Source of the DNA: Gp6-AA40 sp036407095
GTDB taxonomy: Bacteria > Acidobacteriota > Vicinamibacteria > Vicinamibacterales > UBA2999
DNA length: 64,000 nucleotides
Reading direction: 5' to 3'
NCBI GenBank assembly: GCA_036407095.1
Contig: DASWZV010000009.1
Span: 40,767-104,766, forward strand
Shown: positions 18,034-26,424 of the stretch, piece by piece
Layout of the letters: each line of letters opens with the position of its first letter
Position numbering within the stretch: position 1 is the stretch's first letter
Position numbers and translations under genes: made by a program
Notes under the pieces: model-generated
Seen by the model: only the letters and a program-made list of their open reading frames with translations
Databases searched by the model: none
Told to the model about the DNA's origin: nothing

Positions 18034-18764
18034 ATGGCTCGACTGCTCTCGGTAAACGTCGGCCTCCCGCGCGCCGTCGCGTGGAGAGGTCGCACGGTGC
18101 ACACCGCAATCTGGAAGGATCCGGTGCCTGGCCGCTGCCGCGTCGGCCGACTGAATGTCGACGGAGACGGACAAGGCGACTTGGCGGGTCACGGGGGCGA
18201 GCAGCGCAGCGCGCAGTCTACGTCTATCAGATCGAATCGTACCGCTACTGGCAGGAGCGACTGAAACGGAGCGACTTCGTCTACGGGCAGTTCGGCGAGA
18301 ACTTCACCATTGATGGGTTGCCCGACGATGCCGTGTCCATCGGCGATCGGTATCGGATCGGCAGCGCGCTGTTCGAATTTACGCAACCTCGCGTCACCTG
18401 TTATCGCGTCGGCATCCGGATGAGAGAGCCGCGCATGCTGGCGTTGACCGTGGACCAGCGGGGTGTTGGACTGTTCCGTACCATCAGAAAGAGCGGTGCA
18501 GCCAGAAGCAACATTCCGGCTTTGAACTTGATCCACGCCCGCTCTTTCGCGCTCATCTTGTCAGCGTGCGCAACGCCATTCAGTCGGTCGTTTCATCACT
18601 ACCGCAACGATCGGGGTGATGTGGGTCATCGCCGTAACCGCCATTCTCGACGCCTTGCGTTGCTCAAGTTGCGCAACCAGGTTCGGGTGCATGCAGGACG
18701 GTGCGTCGCGCAGATGATGAGGCCTAGCGAAGAGGCCAGGCTAATGGCCCCGTCAGTTACGTAG
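18034..18764 (+). pseudogene. Frameshifted MOSC-domain (YiiM-like) gene
   Basis: MOSC proteins carry a molybdenum-cofactor-sulfurase C-terminal fold and act in molybdenum-linked or detoxifying sulfur chemistry. The 5' frame reads SVNVGLPRAVAWRGRTV to DLAGHGGEQR. The matching continuation, RAVYVYQIESYRYWQERL with FGENFTIDGL and TQPRVTCYRVGIRM, is in another frame. The break coincides with a tandem CAGCG-CAGCG at 18202-18211; removing one copy restores a continuous MOSC sequence. After about 18480 the similarity to MOSC proteins fades, so the 3' end is probably lost too. It lies 26 bases after DUF427 copy B and has a GGAG site before the ATG. Confidence 0.8.
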
Positions 18765-19011
18765 CCGGGCTGTGAACTCGGTGAGTGACAGCCGAAGCGT
18801 GCCGACCGGGTTTCGACGAGCGCCTGCGGACCGTGTCCACGAGCTCGCTGGTCATGCCAGACGCACGGTTCGAGGACACGGTGGTGAAGTTGCTGTCGTC
18901 GTCGCGTTGCCAGCGCTTACAGGGACCGCGTACAAGGTCGCGGTCGACGTGCCGCCCAACGTGCTGACCCCGGTGCCGACGGGTTCAGCAACATTCTGAC
19001 GTTCTGGCCTG
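18765..19011. other. Stretch with no recognisable gene
   Basis: Short open frames exist, but none has a ribosome site, a domain or a recognisable family. It separates the broken MOSC gene from the TIR gene and looks like decayed sequence. Confidence 0.5.
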
Positions 19012-19015
19012 TGGC

Positions 19016-19030
19016 CTAGGCATGGCCTAG
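19016..19030. promoter_or_regulatory. Palindrome over the -10 box of the TIR gene, candidate operator
   Basis: CTAGGC (19016-19021) and GCCTAG (19025-19030) are perfect inverted arms around ATG. The right arm overlaps the first three bases of the -10-like TAGAAT at 19028. A protein bound here would block the promoter. Confidence 0.5.
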
Positions 19031-19033
19031 AAT
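19028..19033 (+). promoter_or_regulatory. -10 box placed for leaderless transcription of the TIR gene
   Basis: TAGAAT ends six bases before the GTG start at 19040, so transcription would begin at or next to the start codon. There is no ribosome-binding sequence between them. The same string AATCTGCCCG follows the TATAAT of the kinase gene at 53324. No convincing -35 box was found. Confidence 0.5.
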
Positions 19034-19039
19034 CTGCCC

Positions 19040-22000
19040 GTGGCGGATCTCTTCATTTCCCACAGCAGCGCCGACGATGGCTTTGTGCGCAGCCTGCATC
19101 AACGCCTGGAGGAGCACGGCGTCAGCGTCTGGATCGATTCGCGTCAGCTCGCGCCTGGAGGCCGGCTCGAGCCTGACATCGCGCACGCCATCGAGAACGC
19201 GACCGCCTTCGCCGTCGTCGTTAGCCCCAATTCGCTGCAGTCGAAATGGGTGGGGAAGGAACTGCGACTGGCGCTGGATGTGCAACGACGACGGGGCCAC
19301 ATGACGTACGCCGTCGTTCCGCTCTCCCTTGACGGCACGAAGCTCGGAGTGCTCGAGGAGTTCTTCGAGGGCGAGCCGATCTACCTTCCGATGAGTAGCG
19401 CCGCCGGCGGAGTCGAGGCCGGCATGCATGGCCTGCTCATCGCGCTGGGTAAACGCCTGCCGAGCGACAACGTCGCGACCATCGAGCAGATCCAGGAGCC
19501 GCTCGAGGAGCTGCAACTGGAACTGAGCGACTTTCGCATGCAGACGGTGGACAGCTTGCCGCGCGCCTCCGCACGAGCGCGCCTGGTTTATGAGCCCGGC
19601 ACGGCAGGCATGTCGTCGATCGCAACGGCGACGAGCTGGCGTTTGGTGGCGCCGCTTGGCGCGCTGGAGATCGACGAGCTGCGGTGGTACGTGGAAACAT
19701 TTTCGCGTTGGCCACACGAGTATTTCCGCGATCGCGCGCGGGCCGTTGAGCGGAATCTTGCAACCTGGGGGCAGCGGCTATACACGGCGGCGGTGCCTGC
19801 GGCACTCGCCGCAGACGTCAAGAGTGCCTGGCACCGTCGCGATCCCGCTGACCGGCGTTTCTCGGTGCTCGTGGACGCCGAAGGCGAGCTCGAAGCCGGC
19901 GCACCCGCCGCGGCGGTGAAGGCTGCGCAGGAGATCGGCGCGGCATTTCTGAAGCTGCCGTGGGAGTTGCTCCACGACGGTCAGGCCCACGTGTTCCAAG
20001 GCGCGCGCCCCGTGTGCGTCCGGCGCCGGCTGCCGAACATACGCGGGCATGACATCGCGGCTGTGGCGCCCCCGATTCGCGTCCTTGTCGTCTCGCCCCG
20101 TCCGGAAGATGACACCTGCGCGTACTTCGATCATCGTGCCGGCACGCTCCCGCTCGTCGACGCACTCGAAGGGCTCGGCGATCTCGTTCAGTTCCGCGTG
20201 CTGACGCCGCCAACGCTCGCGGCGCTGCGAGAAGAGATCGACCGCGCTCACACGGCGCGGCAACCGTACCACGTCATCCACGTCGACGGCTACGGGACAT
20301 ACGACCGCACCAGTGGTGCGGCCGCCCTCTGCTTCGAGGAGCCGCAGGACCTCGTCCGCTTGTCGAAGCGGCGGCACGCCTTGGCTGCAGCCAGCGAGCT
20401 CGGCACGCTGTTTGGCGATCAAGGCATTGCGGTCGTGTTCCTCGACATCCGCCAAACGTCGGGCGACGGAATCGCGCTCGAGGCGATCGCGTCAGATCTG
20501 CTGCGTGTCGGCGTTGCCTCGATCGTGACGATGCGATATCAGGCTCCCGCCGAAACGACGCGTCGCACCGTGGCGGCATTTTACGGCACGCTCGCCTCGG
20601 GAGGACGGGTCGGCGACGCCGTACTTGAAGCGCAGCGTCGTCTAAAGGACGACAACTATCGCGGCGTCGTGCCCGGAGCCGGAGAGGCCCGAGTCGACGA
20701 CTGGTTCACGCCCGGGCTTCACCAGATCAAAGACGACGTGCAGCTGTTTCGCGCTACGCCCGGCCGGCAGACCGAGAAGGACATCTACGCGGCGCTCGAA
20801 AAACGGCTCGGGCGGCTTCCCGAGCAATCGGTCGACGGCTTTACTGGACGCAGCCGCGACCTGCTGGCGCTCGAGCGGTTGCTGCGCACACAACGCTACG
20901 CCGTGCTGTGCGGGCCGATCGGCGCCGGCAAGACCGCACTCGCCGTCGAGTTCGCGAGGTGGATGGTCCGATCGCGCCGCTTCGAACGTGCGGCGTTCGT
21001 CGCGACGGACGCGGGCACCACGCCTGAGACGTGGCTCCACACCGTCGGCGCGCAGCTGCTGGGACCAGCGGCGGTCGGCAGCGCTGCCGACGTCGAGTCA
21101 TGGATCAAGGCCATCGAGCGTACGCTGCTCGATCGCCCCACGCTGCTCGTAGTCGACGACGTAGAACGGCTGCTTCCGCCGCCGTACATCGCTGCGGACA
21201 AAGACTCACCCGAGGCGACGGCGACAGGATTCGCCGCTATTGGGTCGATCGTCGGGCGGCTCGCAGCGGTCGGAGCGACGCGGATCGCCTTCGTGAGCCG
21301 CGAGCGCCTTCCGGATCCATTCGGTGCTCCGGTCAATCGACTGGAGATGGATCCGCTTACTCTCGAGGAGGCTGTCGAACTCGTCGAGCGCCGGCTCACC
21401 CGGTTCGCCGTGAGCAACACGCGGCAGGACATCGAGGAGATCGTCGGGCTTCTTCATGGCCACGCAGGAACGCTCGCGAGGCTGGCCGTACCGGCGCTGC
21501 AGATGGGCGTCGCCGACGCGCGAAACAACCTCGACGGGCTGCTGGCCGAGATCGAGCGCCGTTTCCCCGGCGACGATCGGCGGTCGCCGATTGCCAGCGC
21601 CGAGCACCAACTGGCCCGCATGTCGCCGCGCAGCCGCTCCGGTACGCCGATGCTTGCGCCGTTCGCCGGTGGCGTCCCGGGCTACGTGCTGAAGTCGATG
21701 ACTGACTGGGACGACGACGACTTGGGCGCGGTGTTGTATGAAATCGTTCAGACCGGCCTCGGGACCATGACGAGCGAGTCGTATGTGACATTAGTCCCGC
21801 CACTGACCGCCGCGCTCCGCCGCACCATCTCCGAGGACGTTTGGAAGGAGATCGAGACGCGCTGGCGGAAATCGATGCGGGAGTACGGTGCGTTCCTGAT
21901 GACGACGGGTCGAAAGGATGCGCCCCGTACCGCCGCAACGGTTTCGCGGAATCTACCGAATTTTCTCGCGCTCCTCGAGCGCGACGAGCAGAGCGGCGAC

Positions 22001-23416
22001 ATCGAAGCGACGATCGGCACCGCGACTTCTCTGATCACCAACTTGCAGGTGCTGGGCAGACCGGCGCTGGTCGAGCGTGTCACGCGCACGCTACAAACGG
22101 CTGCCGGGCAGCTCACCGGCGGCTGGAGCCGCGCACTCTTCCAAGCACTACACGCGCGGATTGACCAGTTAGTTGATGAGGGGCAGGTTGCCAGAGCGTG
22201 TGACACGGCGGATCAACTCGTTGCGCTGGCAAAAACTGGCGGACCGTCGGCCTATGAAGGAGCCGAGTTCGACATCGCGAGCGCACACTTGACGCTGAGC
22301 CGCGCGCTGCAGGTAGCGGGACGAGCGCAGGAAGCGTTGCCGCCAATCGATGAAGCGCTTTCGCACTTCCGTGCCGTGCAGGACGAGAGGCTTCAGCACC
22401 CAGTCGCCGTCATGATTGCCACCTGCCGCGTCGAGCGCGCGGATTGTTTCGCTGCTCTCGGCCGGCTTGAGGAGGCGGCCGGGCTCTACGAGCAAGGCAT
22501 CAGCGAGCTCGTTGCGCTGCACGACGAGCGCACCGCGGCAGTGGCAGCCGCGGAGTTTGGCGGCGTACGGCGGCAGCAACGCAGGTTCACTGCTGCCCTC
22601 GCTGCGTTCGAGACCGCGCGCGACTTTTTCACGCGCGTGAACGAGCCGGCCTCCGTGGCTAATGCATACGGTGAAATCGCGAGAACGTACCGCGCGATGG
22701 AACGGTTCAGCGACGCCGAAGAGACCTATCGCAAGGCGCTCGAGATCCGCGTTCGCGTCGGTGACCGCACCGGCGAAGCCGCTGCTTTGAGCGAGCTCGC
22801 CAGCCTCTACTCCGACCATCTGAACCGGCCTGAGGATGCCGTTGCATTCGACCGACGCGCTGCGGAGACGTTCGCGAGGCTTGGCGACCAGAAAAGGGAG
22901 GCGCTCGTCAGAAACAATTTGGCCGCAACGCTCTTAGAGATCGGACGCTACGACGAGGCACGGCCGGAGGTCGAGCGAGCGATTGAATGCAAGAAACTGT
23001 TCGGGCCCGATCTTCGCCCCTGGACATCGTGGGACATTCTCTCGCTTATCGAGGTCCGGGGCGGAAATAATAGTGCTGCTGCCAGCGCCAGGCTGATGGC
23101 CCTCGACGTGTATCTCGCCTACCGACGCGGCGGCGGCGAAGACAACCAGGGGCCCGGTAGACTGACTGCGGAAGTCACCAGGCAAATCCAGACTGGTGGT
23201 CTGAGTGCAGCGCGCACGTTCCTCGAGCAGCTCGCGGCCGATCCGTCCTCGAACAGCGATCTGAAATCGTTCATCGGCGTCCTTGAGGAGATCCTCGATG
23301 GCAAAGGTGATCCGGCGACACTGCGAACTTTGGAAATGGGCTACGCAGCGGCAGTCGAGGCGATTCTGCTACTAGAGAACCTGTCGGGCCTCACGCACAC
23401 GCCTCCGTCTTATTGA
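19040..23416 (+). CDS. TIR - CHAT (catalytically dead) - NB-ARC - TPR protein, NLR-like
   Basis: A 1458-residue signalling protein. An N-terminal TIR domain (about 1-150) begins LFISHSSADDGFV and keeps the NADase-type glutamate (E74, in WVGKEL). A CHAT caspase-like domain (about 190-580) follows. Its two catalytic positions are replaced: the His of the usual GHG motif is Tyr418 (HVDGYGTYD) and the Cys of the usual ACQ motif is Arg471 (FLDIRQTS). Next is an NB-ARC-type ATPase with P-loop GPIGAGKTAL (about 625) and Walker B LLVVDDVERLL, then TPR-like repeats (about 1000-1420) with YRKALEIRVRVGDRTGEAAA. This is the architecture of bacterial NLR-like defence or cell-death proteins: TPRs sense, the ATPase oligomerises, TIR depletes NAD. 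The defence role is inference. Start GTG follows a -10 box directly. Confidence 0.9.
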   Translation: MADLFISHSSADDGFVRSLHQRLEEHGVSVWIDSRQLAPGGRLEPDIAHAIENATAFAVVVSPNSLQSKWVGKELRLALDVQRRRGHMTYAVVPLSLDGTKLGVLEEFFEGEPIYLPMSSAAGGVEAGMHGLLIALGKRLPSDNVATIEQIQEPLEELQLELSDFRMQTVDSLPRASARARLVYEPGTAGMSSIATATSWRLVAPLGALEIDELRWYVETFSRWPHEYFRDRARAVERNLATWGQRLYTAAVPAALAADVKSAWHRRDPADRRFSVLVDAEGELEAGAPAAAVKAAQEIGAAFLKLPWELLHDGQAHVFQGARPVCVRRRLPNIRGHDIAAVAPPIRVLVVSPRPEDDTCAYFDHRAGTLPLVDALEGLGDLVQFRVLTPPTLAALREEIDRAHTARQPYHVIHVDGYGTYDRTSGAAALCFEEPQDLVRLSKRRHALAAASELGTLFGDQGIAVVFLDIRQTSGDGIALEAIASDLLRVGVASIVTMRYQAPAETTRRTVAAFYGTLASGGRVGDAVLEAQRRLKDDNYRGVVPGAGEARVDDWFTPGLHQIKDDVQLFRATPGRQTEKDIYAALEKRLGRLPEQSVDGFTGRSRDLLALERLLRTQRYAVLCGPIGAGKTALAVEFARWMVRSRRFERAAFVATDAGTTPETWLHTVGAQLLGPAAVGSAADVESWIKAIERTLLDRPTLLVVDDVERLLPPPYIAADKDSPEATATGFAAIGSIVGRLAAVGATRIAFVSRERLPDPFGAPVNRLEMDPLTLEEAVELVERRLTRFAVSNTRQDIEEIVGLLHGHAGTLARLAVPALQMGVADARNNLDGLLAEIERRFPGDDRRSPIASAEHQLARMSPRSRSGTPMLAPFAGGVPGYVLKSMTDWDDDDLGAVLYEIVQTGLGTMTSESYVTLVPPLTAALRRTISEDVWKEIETRWRKSMREYGAFLMTTGRKDAPRTAATVSRNLPNFLALLERDEQSGDIEATIGTATSLITNLQVLGRPALVERVTRTLQTAAGQLTGGWSRALFQALHARIDQLVDEGQVARACDTADQLVALAKTGGPSAYEGAEFDIASAHLTLSRALQVAGRAQEALPPIDEALSHFRAVQDERLQHPVAVMIATCRVERADCFAALGRLEEAAGLYEQGISELVALHDERTAAVAAAEFGGVRRQQRRFTAALAAFETARDFFTRVNEPASVANAYGEIARTYRAMERFSDAEETYRKALEIRVRVGDRTGEAAALSELASLYSDHLNRPEDAVAFDRRAAETFARLGDQKREALVRNNLAATLLEIGRYDEARPEVERAIECKKLFGPDLRPWTSWDILSLIEVRGGNNSAAASARLMALDVYLAYRRGGGEDNQGPGRLTAEVTRQIQTGGLSAARTFLEQLAADPSSNSDLKSFIGVLEEILDGKGDPATLRTLEMGYAAAVEAILLLENLSGLTHTPPSY

Positions 23417-23619
23417 TCTCGTTATATGACGCTTGGCAATAAAAAAATCGCGGAAGTCGGACGGTGCGTCGGTACGTGTCGTCGCGACCGCCTCGCCCGA
23501 ACCCGGGGGCGCAGATCGATCGAACGGTCACGTCATTCGTTGAACTGGCACGAAGCGTCTTTTCGTTGCGGCTCGCCATAACGCGTTCGCGGCGACCGAT
23601 TCTGACCTCGTCCTCTTCT

Positions 23620-24120
23620 TTACTTCTGTTCATTGCCAGCATCAAGAGCAGAGCGCGCGCTGCTGTGCGACCGGTTCTTCTTTCCAAGAGCACGGTGTGT
23701 CATGAGCATCATCCCTCTGAGCAGCTGCCATTCTCCGCCGGCTGCTGCGACGAGTTGTGAAAGATGGTGATGAGCGTGACGTTGGACGTCGATTGGCATC
23801 TCGAGTAACAGTCGTCGCTCAACCTCTTCCACAGGTTTTGAAAGTTTGGACCGATGGTCGCATTCACGGCGATAAAGGGCATACATCAGCCTCCACGCGC
23901 CCCCGCCGTTCCATCGTGCCCATTCGATCCTGGCGACATACTGGAAGGCTGTCACACAGTCCGGGTCGGGTTCTCTGCGCATGTCGGAAATCTCGTGTCC
24001 GAGGGCGTTACGCACAATGTCTTGGGTGTCAGCGATGCAGACACCAACAGGCACTTGAAATAGTTTTCCCAGGTATTGTTCGACGTTCTCGATATCGCCG
24101 CAGATGTATTCCTCTTCCAT
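23620..24120 (-). CDS. Hypothetical protein, 166 residues
   Basis: No family recognised. The ATG at 24120 is supported by a strong AGGAAGG ribosome site seven bases upstream. The N-terminus is acidic (MEEEYICGDIENVEQYLGKL), the middle holds EWARWNGGGAWRLMYALYRR, and the C-terminal third has a HAHHHL cluster and ends basic. No signal peptide or membrane segment is seen. It converges on the TIR gene with about 200 bases between the stops, so the two are not one transcript. A role beside the TIR protein cannot be claimed. Confidence 0.55.
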   Translation of the reverse strand: MEEEYICGDIENVEQYLGKLFQVPVGVCIADTQDIVRNALGHEISDMRREPDPDCVTAFQYVARIEWARWNGGGAWRLMYALYRRECDHRSKLSKPVEEVERRLLLEMPIDVQRHAHHHLSQLVAAAGGEWQLLRGMMLMTHRALGKKNRSHSSARSALDAGNEQK

Positions 24121-24529
24121 CTCATTTCCTTCCTGCTCTGAAGCACACGTGTGCATCGAGCACTCATCGAACCGCGACTCAAGTTGTACTTTTGGTGTTG
24201 GAGGCGTCGTCGGGTCCGTGGCACAGGGTGTGCCCTTGAACGACCCACAATGGTAGGAGCGGCTGGACCGTCCTACACCAGTGCGCCCGCATAAAGACGA
24301 CGGGCTGGCCTCGTTGGTTAGGTAGGTCCGAGCAGACTACACTTCTGATCGGCTTCGGTCAAGAGTGACGATGTCCTCTTCGAAGCGAATCGACGCTCGA
24401 ATTGAGTACTGTCCGATCACGACGGTGCCCCGAAAAAGGATCTGTCACGCAGCCTCGCGAATGAGCCAGTTGCGGAAATCGTCCAGTGCGGCGAGCCAGC
24501 TTTCGCTCATGATCGAATGGGTAACGAGA
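24121..24529. other. Intergenic stretch of about 400 bases, possible gene remnant
   Basis: No gene of normal size. On the minus strand a 22-codon frame ending in WLAALDDFRNWLIREAA and a stop (24444-24510) lies just after the reductase-like gene; it reads like a protein end and may be a remnant of a lost gene. Nothing else was recognised. Confidence 0.4.
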
Positions 24530-25060
24530 TTAAGCAGGAACGTAGGCCAACCTGATCACATCCTCGCCAATCCGATCATGAGCCATGAGGCGGAGCGGCG
24601 GCCGGGGCCCGGCGAAATACCGCTTTCCGTGACCGATCACGACTGGGTGCAGGTAGATTCGATACTCATCGATCAGGCCAAGTTCGGTGAGGCTGTGCGC
24701 CAAGTTCGGGCCAGCAATTTCGATCTCCCCGTCGCGCTCGGCCTTCAGCGCGCGGATCACGCCCTCCAGATCATCCTCAACAAGCCTGGCGTTGGGGCCG
24801 ACCGACTTCAACGAGCGCGAGACGACCCATTTCGGCTGCTTCCGCCACGCCGCCGCGAAGGCGCGTTCCGCTGCTCCCCATTCTGGCTGATCGTCGTCCC
24901 AGTAACGCATGACCTCATACATCTGGCGACCGTAGACACTGCCAGCCTGCCCCTGAGCCTCCTCGATGAAGTGGCGGAAGAGCGTAGGGCCTGGCGCAAA
25001 CGCCATATGGTCGACGTAGCCGTCCAGGGACTGATTCATTCCGAACACGAGCCTAGCCAT
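24530..25060 (-). CDS. RibD-C / dihydrofolate-reductase-like family protein
   Basis: A 176-residue member of the RibD C-terminal domain family, NADPH-dependent reductases related to bacterial DHFR. It begins LVFGMNQSLDGYVDHMAFAP, the usual strand and SLDG turn, then shows VYGRQMYEVMRYWD, the nucleotide-binding-like EIEIAGPNLAHSLTELGLIDEY and HPVVIGHGKRYF near the end. All are typical of the stand-alone family often annotated as dihydrofolate reductase. The substrate is unknown. The frame is open 25 codons further, but the ATG at 25060 is chosen for its GGGAAG site and family fit. It is divergent from the ECF sigma gene at 25157. Confidence 0.86.
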   Translation of the reverse strand: MARLVFGMNQSLDGYVDHMAFAPGPTLFRHFIEEAQGQAGSVYGRQMYEVMRYWDDDQPEWGAAERAFAAAWRKQPKWVVSRSLKSVGPNARLVEDDLEGVIRALKAERDGEIEIAGPNLAHSLTELGLIDEYRIYLHPVVIGHGKRYFAGPRPPLRLMAHDRIGEDVIRLAYVPA

Positions 25061-25140
25061 ACCACTTCCCGTCCTTTCCTCACGCGGCACCGCCCAACAT
25101 CGCCCCCAGGTGTAAGGATTCCCAACTCCGGCCACTAACC

Positions 25141-25146
25141 TATAAA
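25141..25146 (+). promoter_or_regulatory. -10-like TATAAA just before the ECF sigma gene
   Basis: TATAAA ends ten bases before the GTG at 25157 and no ribosome site lies between, so transcription would start only a few bases before the start codon. No clear -35 box was seen. Confidence 0.4.
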
Positions 25147-25156
25147 GACCGCATCA

Positions 25157-25663
25157 GTGAGCAGCGACTTCTACGCGACGTCCATCGTGCCGTTTGCCCC
25201 GATCATCATCAAGATCTGCAGGGCCTACACGAACACGCAGGAGGACTTCGAAGACTACTACCAGGAAGTGTGCCTGCAAATCTGGCGCAGTCACCGCACT
25301 TTCGACCAACGGGCGGCCTGGTCTACATGGATCTATCGCGTGTCGTTGAACGTCTGCATGACGCTGCTCAAGACACAGAAGCGAAACCGTCGGCTCTTCG
25401 TGTCCGACGCCGTTCCCCCCGAGCTCGTCGAAGACAGTCGGGCGTTCGCCGACGAGTCTCTCAATCAGTTATATGTCGCGATTCGGCAGCTGTCAGAAGT
25501 GGACCGGGCGGTGATCCTGCTCTATCTGGAGGAGAAGTCGCACCAGGAGATCGCGGAGATCATCGGCACCAATCCCAACAACGTCGGCGTGCGCATCAAC
25601 AGGATCAAGGACCGCCTCAAGAGGATTCTCGATGAAAAAGACAATAGAAGCGACGTGGCGTGA
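25157..25663 (+). CDS. ECF-family RNA polymerase sigma factor
   Basis: A 168-residue sigma-70-like factor of the ECF type. Region 2 is visible as FEDYYQEVCLQIWRSHRTFDQRAAWSTWIYRVSLN. Region 4 is visible as LSEVDRAVILLYLEEKSHQEIAEIIGTNPNNVGVRINRIKDRL, with the usual helix-turn-helix. The start is GTG and there is no ribosome site. The 3' end overlaps the next gene by 32 bases. That gene encodes a membrane protein in the place where a cognate anti-sigma factor is normally found, so the two probably form a sigma/anti-sigma pair. Confidence 0.9.
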   Translation: MSSDFYATSIVPFAPIIIKICRAYTNTQEDFEDYYQEVCLQIWRSHRTFDQRAAWSTWIYRVSLNVCMTLLKTQKRNRRLFVSDAVPPELVEDSRAFADESLNQLYVAIRQLSEVDRAVILLYLEEKSHQEIAEIIGTNPNNVGVRINRIKDRLKRILDEKDNRSDVA

Positions 25664-26270
25664 AGGGTTCTTGAACCCCGACGCGCTGGTGGCGCCGAGG
25701 GTCAATGACATCTACACGCGGAAGTCGACGCACATCGTCGACCGGATCCAGCGCCTGCTGAGAATCAACCAGATTGCGATCCTGATCGGGGCACCGATCT
25801 TGTGGGTGTTCCTCAGCTCGGGTGGCATTCCGTACACGGGCGCGATCATGTGGGCGGCCTGGTCGGGGCTGGTCGTCATCCGATGGCTGTACATTGCGAA
25901 GTTCGTTGCTCCGGACACCAGCCTTGACAGCTATCAGTATCTCAAGGCGTTCCAGGCGTGGCTGAAGGGCCGGATGGCCACGTCGAGGAGCATGCAGCGT
26001 CACATCTACACCGTGACGTTCCTCGCGTTCGCGATCGGCATGGGGGCATCGGCGGGTGGCCAGCAGTTGATTCGCCAGATCGTCGAGAGCAATCCCGACA
26101 TCCGTCTCGTCAATGGCGTCCCGTTGTTCCTGATTGTGGGTGTCGTGGTGATCGCGATCGTCGTGGAACTGTTTGGTGGTGTCATCTTCGACCACGACGT
26201 AAGGGCATATCGCGGTGTGTTCAGGAAACTGGACGAGATGGTTGCGGAGATGGAAGAACTGAGGGGCTGA
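25632..26270 (+). CDS. Four-helix membrane protein, candidate anti-sigma partner
   Basis: A 212-residue protein with four hydrophobic segments: INQIAILIGAPILWVFL, GAIMWAAWSGLVVIRWLYI, TVTFLAFAIGMGASAG and PLFLIVGVVVIAIVVELF. About 45 cytosolic residues come first (MKKTIEATWREGFLNPDAL) and a charged helical tail ends the protein. No zinc-finger anti-sigma motif (HxxxCxxC) is present. The overlap with the ECF sigma gene argues for coupled translation and thus for a regulatory partner, as in ECF groups whose anti-sigma factor is an uncharacterised membrane protein. The family itself was not recognised. Confidence 0.75.
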   Translation: MKKTIEATWREGFLNPDALVAPRVNDIYTRKSTHIVDRIQRLLRINQIAILIGAPILWVFLSSGGIPYTGAIMWAAWSGLVVIRWLYIAKFVAPDTSLDSYQYLKAFQAWLKGRMATSRSMQRHIYTVTFLAFAIGMGASAGGQQLIRQIVESNPDIRLVNGVPLFLIVGVVVIAIVVELFGGVIFDHDVRAYRGVFRKLDEMVAEMEELRG

Positions 26271-26314
26271 GTGGGACGGCGCCTCGTCCCCACGCGGCAC
26301 GAATGAGCCATTGG

Positions 26315-26379
26315 CACATCTCGCTCGTGACGTGCACAGAGGTTGACGAGCACGTGCGTCTGGTGACCGAGCGCCTGCT
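26315..26379 (-). repeat. 65-bp copy of a TonB-receptor coding segment (remnant)
   Basis: This segment matches 28539-28603 inside the TonB receptor gene at 62 of 65 positions in the same orientation. On the minus strand it still reads HVLVNLCARHERDV, the counterpart of HVLVNLYARHERDV in the receptor. The sequence on either side does not match, so it is a stray fragment of this or a close paralogous receptor gene. Confidence 0.85.
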
Positions 26380-26424
26380 ACACCGCCGGTGTTGCATCGA
26401 ATGCGAGGATCATCAAAGTCCCGA

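Noticed and set aside
18495..19011. A transferred gene between the MOSC remnant and the TIR gene
   Set aside because: Frames such as 18772-18999 have no ribosome site or recognisable domain on either strand.
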